From Paludibacterium sp. B53371 (lineage in GTDB: Bacteria; Pseudomonadota; Gammaproteobacteria; Burkholderiales; Chromobacteriaceae), in contig NZ_CP069163.1 of NCBI RefSeq assembly GCF_018802765.1, positions 558,001-622,000 on the forward strand: a DNA stretch of 64,000 nucleotides. Reading direction: 5' to 3'. The notes under the pieces were generated by a model. That model searched no databases. It saw nothing but the letters and a program-made list of their open reading frames with translations, and was not told the origin of the DNA. This document shows positions 27,465 to 35,291 of the stretch, piece by piece (the stretch's first letter is position 1; each line of letters opens with the position of its first letter). The translations under genes were made by a program, and so were the position numbers.

Positions 27465-29606
27465 ATGAAAACCATTCTGATTCTGACGAGTAACGATGCA
27501 CCGCAGTTCAAGACCGAACCGATGCAGGAACTGCACGCAGTAATGGCAGATTCCGGCTACGAGGTGGTTTACCCGGACAGCAAGGAAGACTTGCTGAAGC
27601 TGATCGCGCAAAACCCGCGTATCGCAGCCGTACTGTTTGACTGGGATGACTTCGGTCTGGACCTGTGCAGCGAAATCAGCAATCTGAATGAAAAGCTGCC
27701 GCTGTTCGGCTTCGCCAACCACAATACCGTTCTGGACGTGTCGCTGACCGAACTGCGTCTGAACCTGAATTTCTTCGAATACCACATGGATCAGGCCGAA
27801 GATGTCTTCGTGACCATCGAGCAAGGTATCGAAGCCTACGTTGACGACATCGTTCCGCCGTTCACCAAGGCACTGTTCAAGTACGTTGAATCCAACAAGT
27901 ACACCTTCTGCACCCCGGGTCACCTGGGCGGTTCGGCCTTCCTGAAGAGCCCGGTCGGCAGCGTGTTCTATGATTTCTACGGCCCGAACGTATTCAAGGC
28001 CGACGTTTCGGTGTCCATGCCGGAACTGGGCTCCCTGCTGGACCACTCCGGCCCGCACAAGGAAGCCGAAGAGTACATCGCCAAGGTCTTCAACGCGACC
28101 AACAGCTACATCGTGACCAACGGTACCTCGACCGCCAACAAGATCGTCGGCATGTTCGCGGCACCGGCCGGTTCGACCATCATGGTTGACCGCAACTGCC
28201 ACAAGTCGCTCACCCATCTGATGATGATGAGCAATGTGACCCCGATCTACTTCCGTCCGACCCGTAACGCCTACGGTATCCTCGGTGGCATCCCGAAGAG
28301 CGAATTCACCCGCGAAGTGATCGAAGAGAAGATCGCCGAAACCCCGAATGCTACCTGGCCGACCTATGCCGTGGTGACCAACTCCACCTACGACGGCCTG
28401 CTGTACAACACCGAGTGGATCAAGAAGACCCTCGACGTGAAGCACATGCACTTCGACAGCGCCTGGGTGCCGTACACCAACTTCCACCCGATGTACAAGG
28501 GCAAGTATGGTATGAGCGGTGAAACCGTTCCGGGCAAGGTGGTTTATGAAACCCAGTCGACCCACAAGCTGCTGGCTGCCTTCTCGCAAGCTTCGATGAT
28601 TCACATCAAGGGCGAAGTGGACCATGAAACGTTCAACGAATCGTTCATGATGCACACCTCGACCTCGCCGCAATACGGTATCGTTGCCTCGACCGAAGTG
28701 GCTGCCGCCATGATGAAGGGTAACGCTGGTCGTCGCCTGATCGAGAACTCGGTTGAGCGCGCCCTGAACTTCCGCAAGGAAGTGAAGAAGCTGCGTGAAG
28801 AAAGCAAGGGCTGGTTCTTCGACGTATGGCAACCGGAAGCGATTGACGGTGCGGATTGCTGGCCGCTCAAGCCGAGCGACAACTGGCACGGTTTCAAGAA
28901 CATTGATGCCGACCACATGTACCTCGACCCGATCAAGGTCACCATCCTGACCCCGGGCATGAGCAAGCAAGGTACCCTGGAAGACACCGGTATCCCGGCT
29001 TCCATCGTGTCCAAGTACCTGGACGACCACGGCATCGTGGTTGAAAAGACCGGCCCGTACAACCTGCTGTTCCTGTTCTCGATCGGTATCGACAAGTCCA
29101 AGTCGCTGAAGCTGCTGCGTACCCTGACCGAGTTCAAGCGTGGCTACGACCTGAACCTGAAGGTCAAGAGCATGCTGCCGAGCCTGTACAATGAGCATCC
29201 GTCCTTCTACGAAGACATGCGCATCCAGGATCTGGCACAAGGCATCCACAAGCTGATGCGCAAGTTCAACCTGCCGGAAATGATGTACCACGCCTTCGAA
29301 GTGCTGCCGCAACAAGAACTGACCCCGCACAAGGCATTCCAGCTGGTGCTGAAGGATCAGACCGAAGAAGTTTACGTGGAAGAGCTGGTTGGTCAGGTCA
29401 ACGCCAACATGATCCTGCCGTATCCTCCGGGCGTACCGCTGGTTCTGCCGGGTGAAGTGATCACCGAGGAAAGCGTTGCCGTTCTGGACTTCCTGCTGAT
29501 GCTGATCGAAGTGGGCAAGCACTACCCGGGCTTCGACACCGACATCCACGGTGCTTACAAGCAAGAAGACGGCCGTTACAAGGTCAAGGTCATCAAGCGC
29601 AGCTAA
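27465..29606 (+). CDS. cadA: Inducible lysine decarboxylase CadA
   Basis: PLP-dependent decarboxylase of 713 residues (E. coli CadA has 715) that turns lysine into cadaverine and CO2 and so consumes a cytoplasmic proton. It has an N-terminal wing domain (1-130), the PLP core with the Schiff-base lysine in ETQSTHKLLAAFSQ near 367, FDSAWVPYTNF before it, and a C-terminal domain (565-713). FCTPGHLGGSAF and DRNCHKSLTHLMMM match lysine rather than arginine or ornithine decarboxylases. AAGGGAAG precedes the start. It forms an operon with cadB, and no cadC lies beside it. Confidence 0.95.
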   Translation: MKTILILTSNDAPQFKTEPMQELHAVMADSGYEVVYPDSKEDLLKLIAQNPRIAAVLFDWDDFGLDLCSEISNLNEKLPLFGFANHNTVLDVSLTELRLNLNFFEYHMDQAEDVFVTIEQGIEAYVDDIVPPFTKALFKYVESNKYTFCTPGHLGGSAFLKSPVGSVFYDFYGPNVFKADVSVSMPELGSLLDHSGPHKEAEEYIAKVFNATNSYIVTNGTSTANKIVGMFAAPAGSTIMVDRNCHKSLTHLMMMSNVTPIYFRPTRNAYGILGGIPKSEFTREVIEEKIAETPNATWPTYAVVTNSTYDGLLYNTEWIKKTLDVKHMHFDSAWVPYTNFHPMYKGKYGMSGETVPGKVVYETQSTHKLLAAFSQASMIHIKGEVDHETFNESFMMHTSTSPQYGIVASTEVAAAMMKGNAGRRLIENSVERALNFRKEVKKLREESKGWFFDVWQPEAIDGADCWPLKPSDNWHGFKNIDADHMYLDPIKVTILTPGMSKQGTLEDTGIPASIVSKYLDDHGIVVEKTGPYNLLFLFSIGIDKSKSLKLLRTLTEFKRGYDLNLKVKSMLPSLYNEHPSFYEDMRIQDLAQGIHKLMRKFNLPEMMYHAFEVLPQQELTPHKAFQLVLKDQTEEVYVEELVGQVNANMILPYPPGVPLVLPGEVITEESVAVLDFLLMLIEVGKHYPGFDTDIHGAYKQEDGRYKVKVIKRS

Positions 29607-29628
29607 TCGCGTCTTGCTGATGAAACAA

Positions 29629-29661
29629 AACCGCCAGGCAGCGATGCCTGGCGGTTTTTTT
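29629..29661 (+). terminator. Terminator of cadBA
   Basis: A 12-bp perfect stem (AACCGCCAGGCA / TGCCTGGCGGTT), loop GCGA and a T run, 22 nt after the cadA stop. Confidence 0.93.
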
Positions 29662-29674
29662 GTCTGGCAGGGCA

Positions 29675-29697
29675 ACAAAAAACCGCCTTGCGGCGGT
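29675..29697 (-). terminator. Terminator of the LysR regulator gene
   Basis: On the minus strand a 7-bp stem (ACCGCCG / CGGCGGT region, small loop) runs into TTTTTTG. It directly follows the stop of the LysR gene and faces the cadBA terminator. Confidence 0.8.
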
Positions 29698-29702
29698 GCG
29701 AT

Positions 29703-30599
29703 TCAGCGATTGTGCTGGTCTTTGTAATGCTCGAGATAATCGAGCAGCGCCTGCAATTCCGGCCCGACATACTTCTCGCTGTAGGTGGCGATGCAGAACT
29801 CGCGATGGAAAAACTCCGGCATCGGCAAGGCCCGCACCAGACCGTGCGCCACAGCCTGAGTGACGGCGATGCGCGAAACAAAGGCTAGCCCGACACCATG
29901 AATCACGGCGTTGATGATGGCTTCCGTGGCGTTGATCTCCAGCGCGATACGCGGATGCTTGAGGCGGCGGCCGATATGGAAGTCGAACTGCTCGCGGCTG
30001 CCCGAGCCTTGTTCGCGCAGCACCCATGCCTGCTTTTCCAGTTCGGCCATCTGCAGTTTGCCCTCCAGCCCGAGGGTCGAATCGGGCGGGGCAATCACGA
30101 TCATTTCATCGCGAATCCACGGCCGCTTGGTCAGGGTGGCGTCCTGTACGGTGCGTTCAATGATGGCTACATCCAGCTCGGTGGTTTGCAGCTTGTTACA
30201 CAAATCACCGGTACTGCCGATGAACAGTGTCGGGTAGCCGCCGCCCTCGGTCTGGTGGTAGTCCTGCAGAATGCCGGGCAAGAGATAGTTGCCGATGGTC
30301 TTGGTGGTGCCCACCTTGATGCGCTTGAAGCTCTCGAACTCACCGGTGAAAAAATTCTCGATCTGATTGATGCGCTGGATCAGCTCGTCGATGTAAGGCA
30401 GCAACTGCTTGCCTTCCGAATTGAGAATCAGGCGGTTGCTCACCCGGTGAAACAGCTTGCGGCCAAACTGGCGTTCCAGTTCCTGCAGCGTCTGTGATAC
30501 GGCAGGACGCGTCAGGCAGAGTTTTTCAGAGGCATTGGCAATCGAGCCTTCCTGCGCCACGGCCAGTAGGGCACGCAATTGTCGAATGGTGATGTTCAT
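29703..30599 (-). CDS. LysR-family transcriptional regulator
   Basis: Regulator of 298 residues. The N-terminal winged helix (RQLRALLAVAQEGSIANASE ... RPAVSQTLQELERQFG) covers about 1-60, and the substrate-binding domain covers about 90-290. It is convergent with cadBA, the closest regulator to that operon. In enterobacteria CadC controls cadBA; here CadC is absent from the neighbourhood, so this protein is a candidate regulator, but position alone does not show it. The effector is unknown. Confidence 0.9.
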   Translation of the reverse strand: MNITIRQLRALLAVAQEGSIANASEKLCLTRPAVSQTLQELERQFGRKLFHRVSNRLILNSEGKQLLPYIDELIQRINQIENFFTGEFESFKRIKVGTTKTIGNYLLPGILQDYHQTEGGGYPTLFIGSTGDLCNKLQTTELDVAIIERTVQDATLTKRPWIRDEMIVIAPPDSTLGLEGKLQMAELEKQAWVLREQGSGSREQFDFHIGRRLKHPRIALEINATEAIINAVIHGVGLAFVSRIAVTQAVAHGLVRALPMPEFFHREFCIATYSEKYVGPELQALLDYLEHYKDQHNR

Positions 30600-30723
30600 A
30601 ACGCTCCGGCTGTGTTGGGTCGTACGTCTTCTACGGCCTGTGCAACGGCAATGGGGATGCTGTGGCGTGGCGTGCCGGGGGTAGTCGGACGGAAGCCATG
30701 CGCCTGATTTTTATTTTCCTTAT

Positions 30724-30729
30724 ATTATA
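30724..30729 (-). promoter_or_regulatory. Candidate -10 of the LysR gene
   Basis: On the minus strand TATAAT lies in an AT-rich pocket about 125 nt before the LysR start. No good -35 hexamer is visible. The same 229-nt gap (30600-30828) otherwise holds only the icd terminator. Confidence 0.3.
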
Positions 30730-30781
30730 ACATTTTGCCATGGAATATGCCGTTGCCCGGACGGTCGTCCGGCGGGCAAGA

Positions 30782-30811
30782 AAAAAGCCGCGGGCCATGC
30801 CGCGGCTTTTT
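30782..30811. terminator. Terminator of icd (bidirectional form)
   Basis: A 12-bp stem (AAAAAGCCGCGG / CCGCGGCTTTTT) with a 6-nt loop, flanked by A and T runs so that it can act on both strands. It lies 18 nt after the icd stop. Confidence 0.9.
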
Positions 30812-30828
30812 GACGACTGCCTGCTGGC

Positions 30829-32076
30829 TTACATGCGAGCGATCATCGCGTCGCCGAAGGCCGAGCAGCTGACTTCGGTGGCACCATCCATCAGACGGGC
30901 GAAGTCATAGGTGACCTGCTTGTCGTTGATCGACTTCTCCATGCCCTTGATCACCAGATCGGCCGCTTCGGTCCAGCCCAGGTGACGCAGCATCATTTCG
31001 GCCGACAGGATCAGCGAACCCGGGTTGACCTTATCCAGGCCGGCATACTTCGGGGCCGTGCCGTGGGTGGCTTCGAACACGGCGTACTGATCCGAGATGT
31101 TGGCGCCCGGGGCGATCCCGATCCCGCCCACTTGTGCGGCCAGCGCATCGGAGATGTAGTCGCCGTTCAGGTTCAGCGTCGCAATCACGTCGTACTCGGC
31201 CGGACGCAGCAGGATCTGCTGCAGGAAAGCGTCGGCAATCGCATCCTTGACGATGATCTCGCGACCGGTCTTCGGGTTCTTGAACTTGCACCACGGACCG
31301 CCGTCGATGAGCTCGGCACCGAACTCGTTCTTGGCCAGTGCATAGGCCCAATCACGGAAGCCACCTTCGGTGAACTTCATGATGTTGCCCTTGTGGACGA
31401 AGGTCACGCTCTTGCGATCGTTGTCGATGGCATAGCGGATGGCCGCACGGACCAGACGCTCGGTACCCTGGCGCGAAACCGGCTTGATGCCGATGCCGGA
31501 GGTTTCCGGGAAGCGGATCTTCTTGACGCCCATTTCGGTTTGCAGGAACTGGATCAGCTTCTTGGCGCCTTCCGTTTCGGCCTGCCACTCGATGCCGGCG
31601 TAGATGTCTTCGGTGTTTTCGCGGAAGATCACCATATCAGTCAGCTCAGGCTGCTTGAGCGGGCTGGGCACCCCCTTGAAGTAACGTACCGGGCGGACGC
31701 ACTGATACAGATCCAGCTCCTGGCGCAGTGCGACGTTGAGCGAGCGGATGCCGCCGCCAACCGGCGTGGTCATCGGCCCCTTGATCGATACCGAGTATTC
31801 TTTCAGGGCGGCAAAGGTTTCTGCCGGCAGCCACTCGTCCGGGCCATACAGGCGGGTCGATTTTTCACCGGCATACACTTCCATCCAGTGAATCTTGCGG
31901 GCGCCGCCATAGGCTTTTTCCACCGCCGCGTCGATGACCTTGATCATCACCGGGGTGATGTCGACGCCAATGCCGTCGCCTTCGATGAACGGAATGATCG
32001 GGTTGTTCGGAATCGGTTGCCCCGGGACGATCTTTTGTCCGCCGGCAGGCACTTTGATGAGGGATTGAACGCTCAT
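30829..32076 (-). CDS. icd: NADP-dependent isocitrate dehydrogenase
   Basis: TCA-cycle enzyme of 415 residues oxidising isocitrate to 2-oxoglutarate. S112 in [11 protein letters not shown] corresponds to the phosphorylated Ser113 of the E. coli enzyme, the target of Ace[14 protein letters not shown] and [13 protein letters not shown] (NADP binding) are typical of the enterobacterial type. aceK lies only about 0.9 kb away on the other strand, beyond rluE. The divergent rluE-icd pair also occurs in E. coli. Confidence 0.97.
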   Translation of the reverse strand: MSVQSLIKVPAGGQKIVPGQPIPNNPIIPFIEGDGIGVDITPVMIKVIDAAVEKAYGGARKIHWMEVYAGEKSTRLYGPDEWLPAETFAALKEYSVSIKGPMTTPVGGGIRSLNVALRQELDLYQCVRPVRYFKGVPSPLKQPELTDMVIFRENTEDIYAGIEWQAETEGAKKLIQFLQTEMGVKKIRFPETSGIGIKPVSRQGTERLVRAAIRYAIDNDRKSVTFVHKGNIMKFTEGGFRDWAYALAKNEFGAELIDGGPWCKFKNPKTGREIIVKDAIADAFLQQILLRPAEYDVIATLNLNGDYISDALAAQVGGIGIAPGANISDQYAVFEATHGTAPKYAGLDKVNPGSLILSAEMMLRHLGWTEAADLVIKGMEKSINDKQVTYDFARLMDGATEVSCSAFGDAMIARM

Positions 32077-32302
32077 GCCTTCTCCATTGTTGGTGGGTGC
32101 TGTTGGCTACCAGGAATCACGCCCCCGCCGGGTCGGCCGGGGTGTTCGTGGTGTCCGGTGGTGCGCGCGGGCAATGTGCGATCGTTTCGAGAAGCGGTCG
32201 CGCGACCGCGCAGGAGATGCCGGATGATGACCAAAGCTTATTGTTATGCCGCTCTCCTTAACCTTGCTATTATCGTGTAAATCATTCGTATTCGCCAGAC
32301 CC

Positions 32303-32944
32303 ATGCCTGAACTGATCCTGTTAAATAAACCATATGGCGTAATAAGCCAGTTTTCGCAACATGAATTGCATAAAACCCTGAAGGACTTTGTGCAGGTGCC
32401 GGGCTTTTATCCGGCCGGCCGGCTGGATACCGATAGTGAAGGATTGTTGTTACTGACCAATGACGGCACGCTGCAGCATCGCATCAGCGATCCGCGCTGG
32501 AAGCAGCCCAAGACTTACTGGGTGCAGGTCGAGGGCGTCCCGGGCGATGAGCAACTGGCGGCCCTGCGTCAGGGCGTGGATCTGGGGGACTTTATCACCT
32601 TGCCCGCAGAAGCCGAGCGCCTGGATGCCCCCGAGATCTGGCCGCGCGTGCCGCCGATCCGGGTGCGCAAGACCGTGCCGGACAGCTGGATTGCGCTGAC
32701 GATTCACGAGGGGAAGAACCGCCAGGTCAGACGCATGACCGCCAAAGTCGGTTTGCCCACCCTGCGTCTGGTGCGGGTGGCCATTGGCCCCTGGCGTGTG
32801 GACGGGCTGGCGCCGGGCGAAATGCGCCGGCTGGAAATCCGCCTTGAAGATTTGCCGCGAGTCAAGCATGCTGGTGGCATTGGCAAATCGGCCGGCACGA
32901 TGACAGGTGCCGCCAGATTCGGCCGGGGGAGCGGCAGACGCTGA
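32303..32944 (+). CDS. rluE: 23S rRNA pseudouridine synthase RluE
   Basis: RsuA/RluB/E/F-family enzyme of 213 residues that makes pseudouridine 2457 in 23S rRNA in E. coli. The catalytic aspartate lies in GRLDTDSEGLLLLTNDG; LLNKPYGV begins the fold and EGKNRQVRRMTAKVG is the second conserved block. There is no N-terminal S4 domain, as in RluE. I set the start at MPELILLNKPYG, inside a longer open frame. The C-terminal tail after residue 190 is Gly/Arg-rich and variable. Confidence 0.93.
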   Translation: MPELILLNKPYGVISQFSQHELHKTLKDFVQVPGFYPAGRLDTDSEGLLLLTNDGTLQHRISDPRWKQPKTYWVQVEGVPGDEQLAALRQGVDLGDFITLPAEAERLDAPEIWPRVPPIRVRKTVPDSWIALTIHEGKNRQVRRMTAKVGLPTLRLVRVAIGPWRVDGLAPGEMRRLEIRLEDLPRVKHAGGIGKSAGTMTGAARFGRGSGRR

Positions 32945-32979
32945 GAACCGTCGGTCGCCGCCCGGTAGGGGGCGAAACG

Positions 32980-34743
32980 ATGCAGATTCCCGAGTATTAC
33001 AACCCGGTGGCGCGAGATATCGCGCTGGCCTTGATCGCCGGCTTCGACAAGCATTACCGCTTGTTCCGCGAATGCACGCAGAGCGCCAAGACGCGCTTTG
33101 ACGAGGCGGACTGGCCGGGGATCCAGAAAGCGATCCGCGATCGCATCCAGTTTTATGACCAGCGTGTGAGCGAGACGGTCGAGCTGCTGCATCGCGATTT
33201 TCATGCCGAGCTGCTGGACAACGAGATCTGGCAGCAGGCCAAGCTGTATTACATCGGCCTGCTGTGCAACCACAAGCAACCCGAGCTGGCGGAAACCTTC
33301 TTCAACTCGGTGTTCACCCGCATTCTGCATCGCGACTATTTCAACAACGATTTCATTTTCCTGCGCCCGGCGATTTCCACCGAGTACATCGAATCCAATC
33401 CACCGTCCTACCGCAGCTACTATCCCGCTTCGGTCGGCTTGCTGGCGACCCTGCAGCAGATCATCGCCGACTTCGGCTGGACAAGACCGTTTGCCAATCT
33501 GCGCCGCGATCTGACGCTGGTATTGCGCACGGTGAATCAGTATCTGGAGGGACGCGTTCCGCGGCGCGAGGCCAATCTGCAGATTCAGGTGCTGTCTTCG
33601 GCGTTTTATCGCAACAAGACTGCCTATCTGTTCGGCAAGGTGATCAACGGCTATGCCTCGTATCCCTTTGCCGTGCCGGTGCTGCATGATGCCGACGGCA
33701 ATCTTTACCTGGACACTATCCTGCTCGAGCCCTGGCGCATCGGCGTGCTGTTTTCCTTCAGCCATGCCTATTTCCTGGTCGACATGGAGGTGCCCTCCGG
33801 CTATGTGCAGTTCCTGCGCAGCATGCTGCCGACCAAGAGCAAGGCCGAGCTCTATACCATGATCGGACTGCAGAAGCAGGGGAAGAACATCTTCTATCGC
33901 GATTTCATCCAGCATCTGCAGCACTCCAACGACCTGTTTACCATCGCACCCGGTATCCGCGGGCTGGTGATGCTGGTGTTCACGCTGCCGTCGTTTCCTT
34001 ATGTGTTCAAGCTGATCAAGGATGTGTTCGGCGCCACCAAGGAGCTGGATCGTCACACTGTGCGTGCCAAATACCGGCTGGTCAAACGCCATGACCGGGT
34101 TGGCCGCATGGCGGATACGCTGGAGTTTTCCAACGTAGCCTTTCCCAAGGCGCGCTTTACCGAGGAGTTGCTGGAAGAATTGCGTCGTCTGGCTCCGTCG
34201 ATGATCGAGGAGAGCGAGCACACCATCGTGATTCATCACCTGTATATCGAGCGGCGCATGAAACCGCTCAATCTGTACCTGCAGTCGGCGACGCCGGAAG
34301 AGCGCGAACAGGCGGTGATCGAATACGGCAATGCCATCAAGGAGCTGGCGACGGCCAATATTTTCCCTGGCGACATGTTGTTCAAGAACTTCGGGGTGAC
34401 ACGTTACGGGCGGGTGATTTTCTACGACTATGACGAGATCGAGTACATGACGGATTGTCAGTTCCGTCGTATTCCGCCGGCACCGAATCCCGAGATGGAG
34501 ATGTCCGGCGAGGTCTGGTATCCGGTGGCGCGCAATGATGTGTTCCCGGAGGAGTTTGCCACCTTCCTGCTGGCGGACGCCGATGTGCGCAAAGTGTTCC
34601 TGCAGCACCATCGGGATTTGCTGGATCCGTCATTCTGGCAGGAAAAACAGCAGCGCATCCGTGCCGGCAATATCGAGGATTTCTACCCCTATCCGGAGAG
34701 CATGCGCTTCGTTCATCGCTACCCGACCCGTTTTGCCCCATGA
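32980..34743 (+). CDS. aceK: Isocitrate dehydrogenase kinase/phosphatase AceK
   Basis: Bifunctional enzyme of 587 residues that phosphorylates Icd to divert isocitrate into the glyoxylate shunt and also reverses it. ATP-site features include GLVMLVFTLPSFPYVFKLIK and the KRHDRVGRMADTLEF block; LFKNFGVTRYGRVIFYDYDE contains the catalytic Asp and metal site. The length matches the family. Unlike the E. coli aceBAK operon, no aceA or aceB is adjacent; it sits instead close to its substrate gene icd. A TAGGGGG element precedes the ATG. Confidence 0.97.
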   Translation: MQIPEYYNPVARDIALALIAGFDKHYRLFRECTQSAKTRFDEADWPGIQKAIRDRIQFYDQRVSETVELLHRDFHAELLDNEIWQQAKLYYIGLLCNHKQPELAETFFNSVFTRILHRDYFNNDFIFLRPAISTEYIESNPPSYRSYYPASVGLLATLQQIIADFGWTRPFANLRRDLTLVLRTVNQYLEGRVPRREANLQIQVLSSAFYRNKTAYLFGKVINGYASYPFAVPVLHDADGNLYLDTILLEPWRIGVLFSFSHAYFLVDMEVPSGYVQFLRSMLPTKSKAELYTMIGLQKQGKNIFYRDFIQHLQHSNDLFTIAPGIRGLVMLVFTLPSFPYVFKLIKDVFGATKELDRHTVRAKYRLVKRHDRVGRMADTLEFSNVAFPKARFTEELLEELRRLAPSMIEESEHTIVIHHLYIERRMKPLNLYLQSATPEEREQAVIEYGNAIKELATANIFPGDMLFKNFGVTRYGRVIFYDYDEIEYMTDCQFRRIPPAPNPEMEMSGEVWYPVARNDVFPEEFATFLLADADVRKVFLQHHRDLLDPSFWQEKQQRIRAGNIEDFYPYPESMRFVHRYPTRFAP

Positions 34744-34779
34744 CAAAGGCCGGGACACCCAGGTGTCCCGGCCTTTGTC
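34742..34779. terminator. Bidirectional terminator between aceK and the CxxC protein gene
   Basis: A 17-bp perfect stem (GACAAAGGCCGGGACAC / GTGTCCCGGCCTTTGTC) with loop CCAG. There is no long T run, but the stem is very stable and lies between convergent genes. Confidence 0.75.
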
Positions 34780-34789
34780 ATCCCTCACC

Positions 34790-35227
34790 TCAGGCCGATA
34801 CCACCGGACAGACGTGATCCTGGAAGTAGGCCACCGGCCCGGCGCTGGTCAGGCCGATATGAAAGCAGCTCTGACTGGCGAAGGTCTCGCCCGGGTTTTC
34901 CAGTGCGCGCAGCATCTCGAACAGCACTTCCACTTCCTTGAAGTTTTTCGCCATCTTGACGTTGCCCTCGATCCACGCCTGCAGCAGATCGGCCTGCGGG
35001 TGTTCGCCATCCAGCCGCAAGGCGCAGTTGGGGCAACTGACCAGGCCAATGCCCGGTGGCATGGTGATGCCGCGTTGCTGCAGCTGCTCGCGGGCGAACT
35101 GATCGAACTTGCTCAGTTGACGTTGCGCACGACGGCGGATGGCGGTCAGCGACACGCCTTCCTTTTCCGCTGCCGCACCAAAAATCTTCTTCAGGCCGGG
35201 ATTGTCGCCGGCATGGCTGGTTGGCAT
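34790..35227 (-). CDS. Conserved-looking hypothetical protein with a CxxC motif
   Basis: A 145-residue protein I do not recognise. The first 55 residues are basic and helical. SCPNC at about 64-68 suggests a metal or redox site, and two further cysteines (QSCFHIG and HVCPVV) lie in the C-terminal 30 residues. There is no signal peptide or membrane segment. It is a single gene in the mutS orientation, separated from mutS by about 60 nt, so cotranscription is possible only if mutS reads through. Codon use resembles its neighbours, so it is probably a real native gene. Confidence 0.75.
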   Translation of the reverse strand: MPTSHAGDNPGLKKIFGAAAEKEGVSLTAIRRRAQRQLSKFDQFAREQLQQRGITMPPGIGLVSCPNCALRLDGEHPQADLLQAWIEGNVKMAKNFKEVEVLFEMLRALENPGETFASQSCFHIGLTSAGPVAYFQDHVCPVVSA

Positions 35228-35291
35228 GGTTTCATCCTCGAATCAATATCTGGTGTTTCATTCTAGGCAATGCCGTACAGATTGCCGGGGT

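Noticed and set aside
25902-29678. Open frame of 1258 codons antisense to cadBA
   Set aside because: It mirrors the strongly biased codons of cadB and cadA, which leave few stops on the complement. The sense proteins are clear family members, and the antisense product has low-complexity His/Gln/Val composition and no domain.
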